Positions 10,767 through 21,118 of a DNA stretch of 64,000 nucleotides are shown in pieces. How positions within the stretch are numbered: position 1 is the first letter of the stretch; each line of letters starts with the position of its first letter. Position numbers and translations under genes: made by a program. Origin of the DNA: Arma custos. Lineage: Eukaryota; Arthropoda; Insecta; Hemiptera; Pentatomidae. Location: assembly GCA_037127475.1 (NCBI GenBank), contig JBBAGI010000008.1, positions 930,001-994,000 on the forward strand. Direction: 5' to 3'. Below the pieces are notes generated by a model, which saw nothing but the letters and a program-made list of their open reading frames with translations, did not search any database and was not told the DNA's origin.

Positions 10767-11495
10767 TAACGCGAATATAATTAATTTTGATAAAACATTT
10801 CTTGGCTACTGTAGAATACGCCTGATGAAAAAATAATACAAATCCTAATGCTAATAATATTTATGCTGATAAATTCTCAAACTCTGTTGTCTTGTCCTTG
10901 CAATAATTTTTCCAGGCCACTTTCTTTTGCTTAACCAGATCTTTTATTTCATCGCTCCGACATGCAGTACTTTTACCCTTTGTGGATATACTCTTGACTC
11001 CGCATACCGATGTAGCCGATGCCAGAATACTTACCTTAATATGTTTCCAGACCTCGCCCAAACTAGCGTCCGCATCCAATTCCTGAAAATTTCTTTTTAG
11101 TTCATCTTCATACCGCTGTATTATCTGAGGGTCCTGAAGCTTTTTTACTTCTATTCCATTGTATGCCTCAGGTATCATTTTGCGTTGCTTAAGTATCCTG
11201 GTGTCAGCAGTCAGTATCATATGGTCACTATCTATTTACTCTCGTCTAATAACCTTCACATTTGTGAAAAACCTCCTGATGTCCGCCTATATATAAAAAA
11301 GTCAATAGCGCTATTTGCTTCGTTCAGCGACTGAGAGGGTATTTCTGTGTACCGACTTGTGGGGAAAATATGAATTCCAGATAAGCATGTTGTTGTTCAC
11401 ACAGAACTCGATCAGTCGTAGACCGCTATCATTCTTCACTCTCTCGCCCCCAAGCGGACCCATCTCTCAATATGCTTTTGCGTGATCATTGCCTG
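10767..11495 (-). pseudogene. RTE-type endonuclease fragment, copy B
   Basis: Second copy of 6480-7205. The 119-codon frame from 11,220 down to 10,861 covers the end of the endonuclease and the Lys/Glu-rich linker and is longer than the matching frame of copy A. Interrupted on its 3' side by the pogo element. Confidence 0.75.
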
Positions 11496-11950
11496 CCCTT
11501 AATCATATTAAGGAATATATAAAATAAATATGTAAGAGAATAATAGCAAATGAATCGATTGATTATTAGGAAGACCCCAGGGGATGACAAAGATTGGGAG
11601 TGACAGAGAAAAATACGGATCCTCTGGTAGAAAAACTCGAAAAGGAAGGAACTCGGAGGAAGTAAAAGAAGAAGAAAATACTTACCTATGAGATAGGCAG
11701 GATTCCAAACCACCCATGAGGTTCTGCCTGTGGTTTCGTTACCCATTTTTTATAGTGGATGGTTCGCTTCACTGAATCCAGTAGCAGCTCCATACTAATG
11801 CAATCAGTGAACCACTATGAAACCACTAGCCCTATGAAACCACTCGCCTCGCTGAATCCAGTAGCAAGAATGTCTGCCTGCTAATGCAATCAGTTTAGCC
11901 CTATAAATCTCTGTACCTTCAGTCCCTGCTCTCCCGTCATCAATAATAAA
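11486..11950 (-). repeat. Promoter/first-exon-like module, copy 3
   Basis: Same module as 3234 and 7206, slightly rearranged in the tandem blocks. Here the putative exon end reads CTCATAG then GTAAGTATTTTC, a consensus 5' splice site, where the other two copies read GTAATT. The start of the encoded peptide is unchanged. Confidence 0.65.
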
Positions 11951-12026
11951 AATTAAATATTCTAATTATATTGCTAATAATAGCTATAGCAATGCTAATA
12001 ATATTCTAATTAAATATTGCTCTATT

Positions 12027-12166
12027 AAATTCTCCAATCTTTACCAAATTCAAGCTGGAATCCCCCAGGGCAGTGTCTTGGATCCTATCCTATACATATT
12101 GTACACCGCTGATATCCTAAATACTCTTGAAACCTTCCTTGCAAAGTTCGCACACGACACAACCAG
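12027..12166 (+). pseudogene. Jockey-type RT fragment
   Basis: About 45 codons with AGIPQGSVLDPILYILYTAD followed by a damaged catalytic box (AHDTTSL where YADDT is expected). This is the palm region only. Confidence 0.8.
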
Positions 12167-12170
12167 CCTA

Positions 12171-12319
12171 CGAGGGTGGGTCAATAAGTCCGTGACTTTA
12201 GAATGACACACAGGTTTTTATTTGATTTGATGATTTGTCGGGGTCATCAAAATATGCATTAGTTTGTGAGATGGCTTCGCCGTTGGAGTCAAATCTCGTT
12301 CCGCCGAGCCATTTCATGG
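12171..12319 (-). pseudogene. Mariner transposase C-terminus and one end
   Basis: The minus strand reads AMKWLGGTRFDSNGEAISQT and on, as in the C-terminal part of mariner transposases. The outer end, TA then CGAGGGTGGGTCAATAAGTC, resembles a mariner TIR next to a TA target. The rest is missing, cut by the TIR unit starting at about 12,320. Confidence 0.65.
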
Positions 12320-12399
12320 CATGATGGGTGATAACAGTAATAACGGGAATACCTTTCGATTTGCTCTATATTTAAAAATCTTAAATATTTAAGTTACAG
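12320..12399. repeat. Left TIR of the 12.3-19.3 kb element
   Basis: Reverse complement matches 19,196-19,278 across the whole length with roughly ten differences, including the core ACTTAAATATTTAAG and the outer GTGATAACAGTAA. Confidence 0.75.
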
Positions 12400-13031
12400 G
12401 ATAGTTTTTAACAAAAAACTTAATTTTATAAAAAAGAAAAAAGGAGTTCTTCTGTCCGTTAGTACTGTTCTCTTTTTTGTAGCCGAAGGTACTTCGAAGA
12501 CTAATTTGCTGGTGAAGTTAGGCATGGATGATCTTGACAGCAGAGAGGCTCTTATAAATCCGTCTTGAGATTCAGCTCCACAAACTTTTCCTGAGGCTTC
12601 CGTGACGAGTTTTACACAGCGTTCAACATCCTGCGCGAAGTGGGAATTGCTTGAAAGTAATGTTCCAGTCAGGGATTGAGTCACTGCCGATGTGCGATTT
12701 GATCTCGTTGTCACTGATTTCTGCCAACAATGGGGGAGAAGATAATTCACAGTTCATCCAGTATATCATTTCTGAGTATTCTTGTGCATTAAAGTTGATT
12801 TTTGGTGGCGTGAATGTTCTTACTGTTTTCTTTCTTGCATCTATCTGTCTTGCCTTCAGAATTCTTTGAAGTCCGAGCTCTATTATGTGTTTCTTGTCAT
12901 CTTGAGTCATGCCTAACAGTAAGTGTTCTGGGTGGGTGAAAAAACCATTCCGTTCGATCACAGGGTCGATAATACCTGGTAGATTGTATTGCTTGGTAAA
13001 CAAGTTTCGAGCCTTCTGTAAAGTGTTTACT
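12394..13031 (-). pseudogene. Uncharacterised arthropod repeat protein, C-terminal half
   Basis: Two overlapping frames (13,003-12,623 and 12,750-12,394) carry IDPVIERNGFF, LGLQRILKAR, PPLLAEISDNEI, then VERCVKLVTEASGKVCG and DGFIRA. These blocks occur together in a protein family present in many copies in arthropod genomes; I know no assigned function. A frameshift near 12,650 and another near 13,000 break it. It continues the half at 18,660-19,195. Confidence 0.6.
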
Positions 13032-13521
13032 TGTTGTTTTGACCCTTCTCCCTGATATATATAAAATGGGCTCTAAATGTTCGTGGATCGAAGTAGGAGA
13101 AGCAATTAGTCAAAAACAAAAATTTAAGGGACCCAAAGTAAAATATATTTCTCAATATTTATACATATATACACATGAAAATAATATTCATACATCAAAT
13201 AATTATGTCTGATACAACAAATAATTATGTCTGATACAAGCCTGGAGAGAGAGTTCAGTAGGGCACCTGCCTAGCTGGGGTCTGAGATGAGAGTCTTGGA
13301 TTAAAAACTCTGTAATAAGCCCAAATTTACACTCTCCCCCCCCTTAGACATCGTCCGACCAATGACAAGTCGTTATTCAATAAACATACGCAGATCCAAC
13401 ATTCAAAACATCGCAGGTCAATGGTACAATTGTCAAAGCTTAAATCTATAATACTTCTTATAAGCTAAAAGTTCACAATAAATCTTTAATAATTTAATAA
13501 TAATTCATACAGATCACCACA
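13032..13521 (-). repeat. 3' LTR
   Basis: Coding-strand ends TGTGGTGATC and GGTCAAAACA. Differs from the 5' LTR mainly in the length of a C run near 13,335 (8 versus 10). Confidence 0.9.
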
Positions 13522-13536
13522 TTACCCCCCCTCTTG
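13522..13536 (-). promoter_or_regulatory. Polypurine tract
   Basis: The coding strand reads AAGAGGGGGG just before the 3' LTR, the usual primer site for plus-strand DNA synthesis. Confidence 0.7.
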
Positions 13537-15950
13537 AGAAAAAAAAATTGATGACTTCAATTTTTGATAGAACATATGCGATGAAAACAAAGATAACTTG
13601 GGCAGTTACCAAAACTCGATGTGCAAATTGCCTTGTCTATATGCTAAAAGTGCTATATCTATGGTAGACACACACACCAAAAATATGTATATATATATAT
13701 CATCCCAACATACAATTTTTTATCAAGTCGTCCATGTGTGTCAATGTCGAGGGTGGAAAAGGGTGGAGTCGTGCCGCACGCCTACCCCAGGAAGGGTATG
13801 GAAAATGGCCACCCGATGCCCAGACCAGGACCATCTTCCGACAGGATCAGGCCAACAGGATTAACCTCATGAATGGGTCTGCCATTCATTCAGTTAGCCC
13901 GTGCCATTTATAGGAAGGACACAAATACTCCACAAATCCTTTCCACGCCACAGAAGGGACCCAAGGTCAAATTAATCATCAAATTACAGGAAAAAGCACA
14001 TCGGAGTAAAATGTGGGACCCTTAATTTATGGAAACTAACCATCAAAATTTCTGCCCATAATATAGAAGTGTGGGGTGTAATATGTGGTGATTAATAATT
14101 ATTATTGGATTTATATATACATATCACCCAATACAAACACAAATTATTCTAAATTAATAATACTAAAATTATCTTAAATCTAGAGACCACTTGCACATTT
14201 TAACACGAAGACGCGTATGAATTAATTACTGAATTAAAATCCATCATCAAAATTTTTCTTTACAATTCAAGATTTCTCTGTAATATATACTTAATATATC
14301 AATACTCAAATCATTTCAAATTCAAAATATTCATAATATTCAATTCAATGTTCCAAAAAAAAATTTTCAAAATTTTTCAACTCTCTACAAAATAAAGTAT
14401 CCAATTACTAAAATTTAACAATACTCTTAGACAATTCAATTCATTCTAAATTCCAAATATCCATAAATTCAATTCAATTATACACAATTCAACTTCAAAA
14501 ATAATTCAGTCCCTTTTAATTCATTATTAATTAATGTTTTACTTTATTATATATATTTTTTTTTTTTTTACTACTGAAACAAAAAAACATCTATATAAGT
14601 TGATCTTGCTTTTGGCAAAGCCGAAAATCAACTTAAATACATGTGAAAAAAACTTCAGTTTTATTTATTTTCACTTTCTTTTTTTTGTTTTTAATTAATC
14701 TCATATTAATTTTCACACAATATCTTAAAAAATTTTTTACAATTTTCTACATTTATCAATTAGTAAAAATAAAACTTATTTAACTTTCCCCATATTAATC
14801 ATTGAATTTATACAAAAACTAAATAAGTTACAAATACTTGTGTCTTCTTGATGTGAAGTTTTGGTCCCTGAAGTCCAGTCTCGACGTTTTCTGGCTCGTA
14901 GTTTTCTTTTCTTGAGACGTTCCTGCAAGATCTCTGGATTCTCTCTGGATCGATGATAGAAGATCGAGAATCAAAATTTAGTTTACCGTGGTCGCGCACG
15001 ATCAACAATCTGGTCTATCTGTAAATTAAACTTGGATAATTTCTGTCATTTGATAACATAAGATGCCTGTCAACATCTTTGATTACATTGTACATAATCA
15101 TCATAATCATAGTATTAATCAATTAATTTGTACATAATCATAATATCATTAAATTAATTAAACCTTTTCCTATACCAAAATATAATCAAATGGTCAATAA
15201 TCATATCATATCTCAATCAATTAATTAAAATGTTTCTATACCAAACATAATCATAATTCATAAGTTCATACTAATAATATCATATATTACATAACCATAA
15301 CATACTCAAATAAAATATTTCGAAGAAACTTGGCCATTATTATTTTTGTTTTCTTCGTTGCCCATAACAAATTTACAACATTTTTACAAACATAAATCAC
15401 AAATTTCTTTCATACAACATATGCATACAAGATAACATATTATATCTATAGATAATCAATAAAATAAATCAATGTTACAAAAAATAAAAATCTATAAAAT
15501 ACTTCTCTGAAATCAAACCAAAATAAAGTATCTCTCATCTTGTATCATTATCTTCTTACAATATCATATATATCAATATATATATATATTTAAAAAAACC
15601 TGAAACTTAAAAAAAAGAATCAATTTCACATTACAAGATATTTAACCTCTATTACAATGTTTACTTCATAGAATACTGATACAAAACACAGTAGGCCAAG
15701 TTCGAGATTATCTCTTATCTCTCTCTAGATAGCATTACTTTCACTAGTAACAACATCCTTTATTTTACAAATACACCTGCTCTCTCAGTGCTACATTAGG
15801 ATACCCACAGACAACAGGCCTGTATGAGACTCTTTCAGTAATTTACTCTAAATTTACTTATTTAAATTTATCTCCAAAGTTTTTTTTAAAAAAATTTTTT
15901 TCTCAAATCCAAAAAAATCGTATGTATATATATATTTCCTATCAATCATT
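13537..15950. other. Non-coding body of the LTR element
   Basis: Very AT-rich, with no frame resembling pol. A GC-richer patch at about 13,740-13,905 stands out but matches nothing I recognise. A 66-codon minus frame at 15,008-14,808 has no recognisable feature. Confidence 0.6.
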
Positions 15951-15954
15951 AATC

Positions 15955-16160
15955 TTCTATAATTGGGACACCATGGGCAAATTCAAAATAACACTCAAAT
16001 TGGGACCTAAAATTTGGGACCTACGGGCAATTTCAAAATAACTCTCAAAATGGGACCTTTAAATTGGGACCTAAGTTCTGGGACGCACGGGCAATTTCAA
16101 AATAACACCCAAAATGGGACCTAAATTTGGGACCTAGGGACACATAGGGACACAAATCGG
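15955..16160. repeat. GGGACC-type short tandem array
   Basis: Three imperfect copies of a unit containing GGGCAATTTCAAAATAAC and TTGGGACCTA within the LTR-element body. Confidence 0.75.
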
Positions 16161-16324
16161 GACTCATCTACTTTAATATCAAACTCACTAGACTCAATGG
16201 TCTGTAATCAATTAGAAAACGTCGTCGGTGATCAATCTTGGGACTGAAATGGGGACCGAATATTTATAATTCAATTCACAATGATTATTTTTATTAATTC
16301 GAAGTAATACATCAATTCTTTATA

Positions 16325-17045
16325 ATATTTAACGACGACACAATTTTTTATTATCAACATATAACGACGACACTTTATTTTTTTATTATTAATATGAATA
16401 TTGTCCCATTTAAATATTAATTAATTTTCAAAATTTTTCTCAATAGCTAAACGACGACAAAATTGTTTATATTTCTATTATTAATATAGTCCCATATAAA
16501 ACTTAATTATTATTCATAATTCTCGACGATAAAAAAAATTTTTTATTTATTAATATAGTCCCTTATAAATCTTAATTATTTTCAATAATTTACGACGATA
16601 TTTTATTTTTCATTATTATTATAGTCCCTTTTAAATATAATTATTTTTCATAATCATTCATAATTTACGAAGACAAAATTTTTTATTATTAATAGCGTCC
16701 CATATAAATCTTAATTATTTTTTATCAACAATTAACGACGACATTATTTTTAATTATTATTATTAATAATTTTATAGTCCCTTTTAACATTAATTATATT
16801 TTTCATAAACGACGATAAATTTTATTATTATTATTATATTTATAGTCCCTTGAAACATTAATTAAATTCTTTTATAATCGACGACAAAAAAATTTTTCTT
16901 ATTATTAATATATTTATATTTATAGTCCCATTAAATATTAATTAAATTCTTTTATAACCGACGACAAAAATTTTCTTATTATTAATAATTTTATAGTCCC
17001 TTTTAAACATTAATTAAATTTTTTATACATAATCATTAATTAAGC
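16325..17045. repeat. ACGACGA-type tandem array, ~70-bp unit
   Basis: About ten degenerate units, each with a (C)GACGA motif, an A/T tract, ATTATTAATA and ATAGTCCC followed by TTAATTA. It lies just downstream of the gag-like ORF on the coding strand. Confidence 0.8.
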
Positions 17046-17145
17046 CCGGTTCGAATTTTTACATACCTAGACGTAGATTAATTATTTAAAGCCGTTGGGA
17101 TCGCCGTAAGGATTGCCGTGATTAGTTTATCGGACATTTTTAATT

Positions 17146-18051
17146 TTAGTTGAGAGGGGGCGCCGCTTTAGACCTTACGTCTGCCAAAAATTTACAAATT
17201 TTTTCCTTAAAAGGGTTCCTATGATTTTTATAATTATTTTTAAGACGTCCCTTCTTAAAATAATGATTATTTTTACGCCCCATATAATAATTACGATTAT
17301 TTTTTATATTACGCCCGTAGTTATATTTATTATAATGCCCTTTAATATAATTTTTATTATTATGCCCTTTGTTAGATTTGTGACTATTAATCGTAGTTAG
17401 CCCGAATCGGTGATTATACTTATTATTATAATTTCTTTTAATTTTATAATATTTATAATTATTAATATTTTTTCCATAAATGCCACTTCTTTTAATTTTA
17501 TTAAAATGATTCTTATTTCGCCGATGTGGTGATTTACATTTCTTAGGTTTTTTATGCTTTAACGCATTTAACTGATACTTAGAATGGAAATGCCGTTTGG
17601 AATTATCTTTAGGATTAAGCGGGCTAAGTTTATCTTTATCATTTAACCTAATGTTTGTCGAGCAATTCTCTACGTTAAATTTAACTTTATTTAAATTATT
17701 GGGCGATTTTATAGTGGTGTTTAACAGGCTTGTATCGTTTTCTACAAAATCATTATTTTTATTATTATCCTCTCTCTCTGTTATATTAATATTATTTAAG
17801 CCCGAGTCACAAGATTCATCACCGTCGATTTGGGGTTCAACTAATTTATTAAATTTTCCTTCCATATTTTCAAATTTCGTTGTGAACGAATGAATGAATT
17901 CTTTCAAAGCAGCTAGCTCATTTTTTAATTCGACATTTTGACCTATCAATTTTTGATTATCCTCACGCAACCCCTGATTATCCTTACGCAACCCCTGATT
18001 ATTCTCGCGCAACCCCTGGATCGCGTCTAATTTTTTTGAAAGTTCCTCCAT
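17146..18051 (-). CDS. Gag-like coiled-coil/basic protein of the LTR element
   Basis: An intact 301-codon ORF. Residues 1-70 form a coiled coil with four short repeats of the type LRxDNQG. A middle segment is Asn/Asp-rich. The C-terminal half is very basic (Lys, Asn, Tyr, Arg), with repeats such as NNKNYIKG, and could bind RNA or DNA. There is no zinc knuckle and no capsid homology I can name, so the gag role is inferred from position: it begins about 100 bp after the primer-binding site. It is the only apparent protein of the element, and the ORF is open despite heavy A/T bias. Confidence 0.65.
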   Translation of the reverse strand: MEELSKKLDAIQGLRENNQGLRKDNQGLREDNQKLIGQNVELKNELAALKEFIHSFTTKFENMEGKFNKLVEPQIDGDESCDSGLNNINITEREDNNKNNDFVENDTSLLNTTIKSPNNLNKVKFNVENCSTNIRLNDKDKLSPLNPKDNSKRHFHSKYQLNALKHKKPKKCKSPHRRNKNHFNKIKRSGIYGKNINNYKYYKIKRNYNNKYNHRFGLTTINSHKSNKGHNNKNYIKGHYNKYNYGRNIKNNRNYYMGRKNNHYFKKGRLKNNYKNHRNPFKEKICKFLADVRSKAAPPLN

Positions 18052-18153
18052 TATACAAAATTCAAAATATTACCCACTAAAATTATTTTCACAAATTTTA
18101 ATCACCACTAATATATATTAAACACCACGTTAATTAATTTTTCCCGAACCACG

Positions 18154-18164
18154 CTCTGCTACCA
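18154..18164 (-). promoter_or_regulatory. Primer-binding site (tRNA-iMet type)
   Basis: The coding strand reads TGGTAGCAGAG two to three bases after the 5' LTR, complementary to the 3' end of animal initiator tRNA-Met. The match stops at the next base. Confidence 0.75.
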
Positions 18165-18166
18165 AT

Positions 18167-18655
18167 TGTTTTGACCCTTCTCCCTGATATATATAAAATG
18201 GGCTCTAAATGTTCGTGGATCGAAGTAGGAGAAGCAATTAGTCAAAAACAAAAATTTAAGGGACCCAAAGTAAAATATATTTCTCAATATTTATACATAT
18301 ATACACATGAAAATAATATTCATACATCAAATAATTATGTCTGATACAACAAATAATTATGTCTGATACAAGCCTGGAGAGAGAGTTCAGTAGGGCACCT
18401 GCCTAGCTGGGGTCTGAGATGAGAGTCTTGGATTAAAAACTCTGTAATAAGCCCAAATTTACACTCTCCCCCCCCCCTTAGACATCGTCCGACCAATGAC
18501 AAGTCGTTATTCAATAAACATACGCAGATCCAACATTCAAAACATCGCAGGTCAATGGTACAATTGTCAAAGCTTAAATCTATAATACTTCTTATAAGCT
18601 AAAAGTTCACAATAAATCTTTAATAATTTAATAATAATTCATACAGATCACCACA
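18167..18655 (-). repeat. 5' LTR
   Basis: Near-identical partner of 13,032-13,521, indicating a recent insertion or gene conversion. Confidence 0.9.
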
Positions 18656-18659
18656 TTGT

Positions 18660-19195
18660 TTTGATAGTAAACCACATTGGCATGTATGATTTCAATATAA
18701 ACAAAACTAGTTCTTCAAGTTCAGGTTCTTCACTTATGTACAATCTTAGAGTTCTATTTGCTTTTGTCAACCACCTCGAATGTGATAAGTGCCCAGGATC
18801 CCGGACAGCCAAATCTTCTTTACAGGCTCCTGATTTAATTGCCTTTGAAATATCAAGTAGGTATTGCTGATCTTTCCTAAGCACTTTTCTGTCTATATGT
18901 GGGATCTGACAATCAATTCTCTGGAAGTTAACCACCGCCAGTTTTTAGCAGCAAATTAACTTTTCACCGATTGGCCCTTTAGAAATATTAGGCCCCTTTG
19001 GTGCTTAAACATGTGGCGGAATGGTAACTCATTGAAATGGAGGAGGCAAATTGCCCACTGTACCGATTTCCTTAAATTAAGTTCAACTCGGCGAACCATA
19101 CCAGTTTTCCAATCTGAATTGACAGGAGTTCCATCACATCCGATGACAATTAGATTTTCAAGGGAAGTACCACGCTCAGATAGGTAAAACCTATA
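18660..19195 (-). pseudogene. Uncharacterised arthropod repeat protein, N-terminal/middle part
   Basis: In the minus direction the sequence reads VIGCDGTPVNS, then WAICLLHFNELPFRH, then after a frameshift and stop HIDRKVLRKDQQYL, LSHSRWLTKANRTLRLY and MPMWFTIKT. These blocks occur in this order in the same repeated arthropod family as the half at 12,394-13,031. The extreme N-terminus is missing, as the right TIR follows directly. The acidic residues (for example GCDGT) could be catalytic if this is a transposase; that is inference. Confidence 0.6.
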
Positions 19196-19278
19196 CTGTA
19201 ACTTAAATATTTAAGCTTTTTAAATATAGAGTAAGTCGAAAAGTACTACGCCCGTTGTTACTGTTATCACTTATCATG
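19196..19278. repeat. Right TIR of the 12.3-19.3 kb element
   Basis: Inverted counterpart of 12,320-12,399. Confidence 0.75.
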
Positions 19279-19472
19279 TCCTCCTGCAAATGTATGTGCA
19301 AGTGAAGAACCCTGCATGTGCAAGTGAAGAACCCTGCATGTCATAGGCCTAACTATCTTTTTCTGGTACTGTTTTTCTACAGCATTGGGGTCTTTGCGCG
19401 ACCGGAAGTTGTTCGTTTATTCACCCCATAATAAACACAATGTTCTTATGTTCAAAAATAAAAATACTGTAA

Positions 19473-19486
<14 letters not shown>
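19279..19486. other. Spacer with a short tandem duplication
   Basis: TGTGCAAGTGAAGAACCCTG occurs twice in tandem near 19,290-19,340. No gene seen. Confidence 0.5.
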
Positions 19487-19503
<17 letters not shown>

Positions 19504-19684
19504 GATTTTCTTCACAAATGAAGGTTTCCTCATCCAAATTCTTCTCTCAGCCTTCTCTTCCATTCGTCCCTGTCAAGCGCATCCTCCTCCGTCATTCCAT
19601 GCCCAGCCAAGCTTTCTTCCACTTTAGCTTTACATTGGATTCGAGGCCTTCCTCTCTTCCTCCTTCCCTCGGCCTCCCACTCTG
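19487..19684 (-). pseudogene. LINE 3' end with poly-A tail
   Basis: The minus strand encodes a C-terminal LINE segment (RKRGRPRIQCKAKVEESL, then ALDRDEWKRRLREK) and then a stop directly followed by a run of A (T at 19,487-19,500). The GRPR ... DRxxWxxxL pattern is typical of RTE/CR1-like ORF2 C-termini. Heavily 5'-truncated. Confidence 0.7.
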
Positions 19685-20045
19685 TCGAAAAGTACTACGC
19701 CCGTTTAACTCGGTTATAAAGCGAAATACTATAACTATTAGGTTTAAAAAAAGTATATTAAAGATATAAAAAATAAATCATAAAAATGTGAAATTTTCAA
19801 TATTTTGGCAAATTTTGGGGCTTATACGCTACCGGAAGATATCAACTGATCGAAACCAAATTAAAACACAATGTTTTAAGCTCTATTTGAAGACGTTACA
19901 AACTATTACATTATACAAACTCTCAAGGGTTCACCCTTGACTTATGTCCGGGTAGGTCCATTCTCTGGTAGAAATCGAGAAAAAGAACAAGATAATAATA
20001 ATAGTGCCTTTATTTATTCTGGGACAAGTCCCTTTAGAATAACTA
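19685..20045 (-). repeat. Spacer ending in another LINE 3' tail
   Basis: 19,990-20,045 reads on the minus strand TTCTAAAGGGACTTGTCCC then AGAATAAATAAAGGCAC and (TTA)n. The same GGGAC-loop tail occurs at 41,886-41,905 downstream of a LINE RT, so this is a 3' remnant of a related LINE. The rest shows nothing recognisable. Confidence 0.5.
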
Positions 20046-20431
20046 TTCAGGTGTTGTAAGCTATTATGCCTTAGAGTGTAAAAATAATTAAATTTATCAA
20101 AATTAATACACACTGATAAAAGAATTTGATAGTCTTTGAAGTGATTTGGTAATGGCAAACAATAATTGTTTCATAACTTGTTTCATGCTAATTAAAAAAA
20201 TTTTGTTTTCAGGTTATAAAACTTTTTTAGTTTTTGTCAGTTAATGTTCGTTTTTATGTACAAGAAAAATGGTCATAAAAATTATTTGTAAAAAAACGCA
20301 TAAAAAATTAAAATTGTTTATTAGAAATCATTTTACTACAATATAAACACATAACAAGATCAACAAGAAAACTAGACTGTTTTTTTATATTTTGGAAGAA
20401 TTTAGTCCAGTTGAATGATTGACTAAGTAAT

Positions 20432-20732
20432 TTAAATTTTGAATTTTCGGCGTATTGGTGCCATTTGGTCCCAAGTTAATCCATCATCCCTGCAAATAAA
20501 AATATTTGAAATTAAAAATTTAATTTATATCAATACTAATTATCACTTGGAAAACTATATACCTTAATTGCTCCAATTCAGTTCTCATTAGTGTTTTTAA
20601 AAACTTATCGTCTGATTGGTTTTTTAATATATTTTTGAATCCTTCTCTTTGCCATCTTCGGAACTCTGCTATTTTTTTATTACGTTTGTCTTGTATTTGA
20701 ACTAATAAATCTTTTCGAAAGCGTCTGTGTTC
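20432..20732 (-). CDS. Candidate last two exons of a spliced gene
   Basis: On the minus strand an exon at 20,732-20,563 begins after TTTTGATATTAG and ends at AG/GTATATAG. A 73-bp A/T-rich intron (20,562-20,490) ends in TTTTTATTTGCAG, and a final exon (20,489-20,432) ends at TAA. Splicing keeps one frame: EHRRFRKDLLVQIQDKR, then EFRRWQREGFKNIL, then EQLR joined to DDGLTWDQMAPIRRKFKI. The protein is basic and helical-looking with no known domain. It may be the end of a Myb/SANT- or MADF-like gene from a transposon, or of a host gene; the upstream exon was not found. Confidence 0.5.
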
Positions 20733-21118
20733 CTAATATCAAAAGTTTTTTTTGTATCCTTACTGGTTACATCATCTTTCGTTTCGCCTACTTATTAATA
20801 TATACACCGTTATAATGAATTAACATGACTATAACCATTGCCATCCTCATTCAATATGCATTGACCAACAGAGCAAAAGCTACCATATAGTCAATCTTAA
20901 ACAAAATACACACCTGGTCACAAGATATCGGTTTCACCTTCTCAACAGAAAAGAAAAAATCTATTCTATTCTCCCGGAAAAAACAACTAAACATTACTAA
21001 CTTTATACGATAAAGAGTTAAATTTTCATGACCACTGCACCTTATTTTTTAAAATTTATTTATTGATATTTACAACTGTATTACAATAATACAACAAGTA
21101 AATAGGATAAGTGATAAA
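20733..21118. other. Spacer upstream of the candidate exons
   Basis: AT-rich. It should hold the preceding exon of the gene above if that gene is real, but none could be assigned. Confidence 0.4.

Larger units (their letters stand above)
13032..18659 (-). mobile_element. Non-autonomous LTR retroelement with gag-like ORF
   Basis: Two nearly identical LTRs of about 490 bp (13,032-13,521 and 18,167-18,655) bound a unit whose coding strand is minus. After the 5' LTR is TGGTAGCAGAG, complementary to the 3' end of initiator tRNA-Met. Before the 3' LTR is a polypurine tract. The only ORF of note is gag-like. No protease, RT, RNase H or integrase was found in the 3.6 kb downstream. A TTGT on both sides is the likely 4-bp target duplication; taking it as such restores the reading frame of the interrupted host protein. 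Confidence 0.85.
12320..19278 (-). mobile_element. TIR element encoding an uncharacterised arthropod protein family
   Basis: About 80-bp imperfect TIRs (12,320-12,399 and 19,196-19,278) bracket two halves of one protein on the minus strand. The halves are separated by a later LTR-element insertion (about 13,035-18,655). Without the insertion the unit is about 1.33 kb. Outer ends read CATGATGGGTGATAACAG and, inverted, CATGATAAGTGATAACAG. No clear target duplication was seen, and the left end abuts mariner sequence. Confidence 0.6.

Noticed and set aside
13598..13864. 88-codon plus ORF inside the LTR element
   Set aside because: No domain, opposite to the element's coding strand, and most of it lies in a GC-rich patch of unknown nature.
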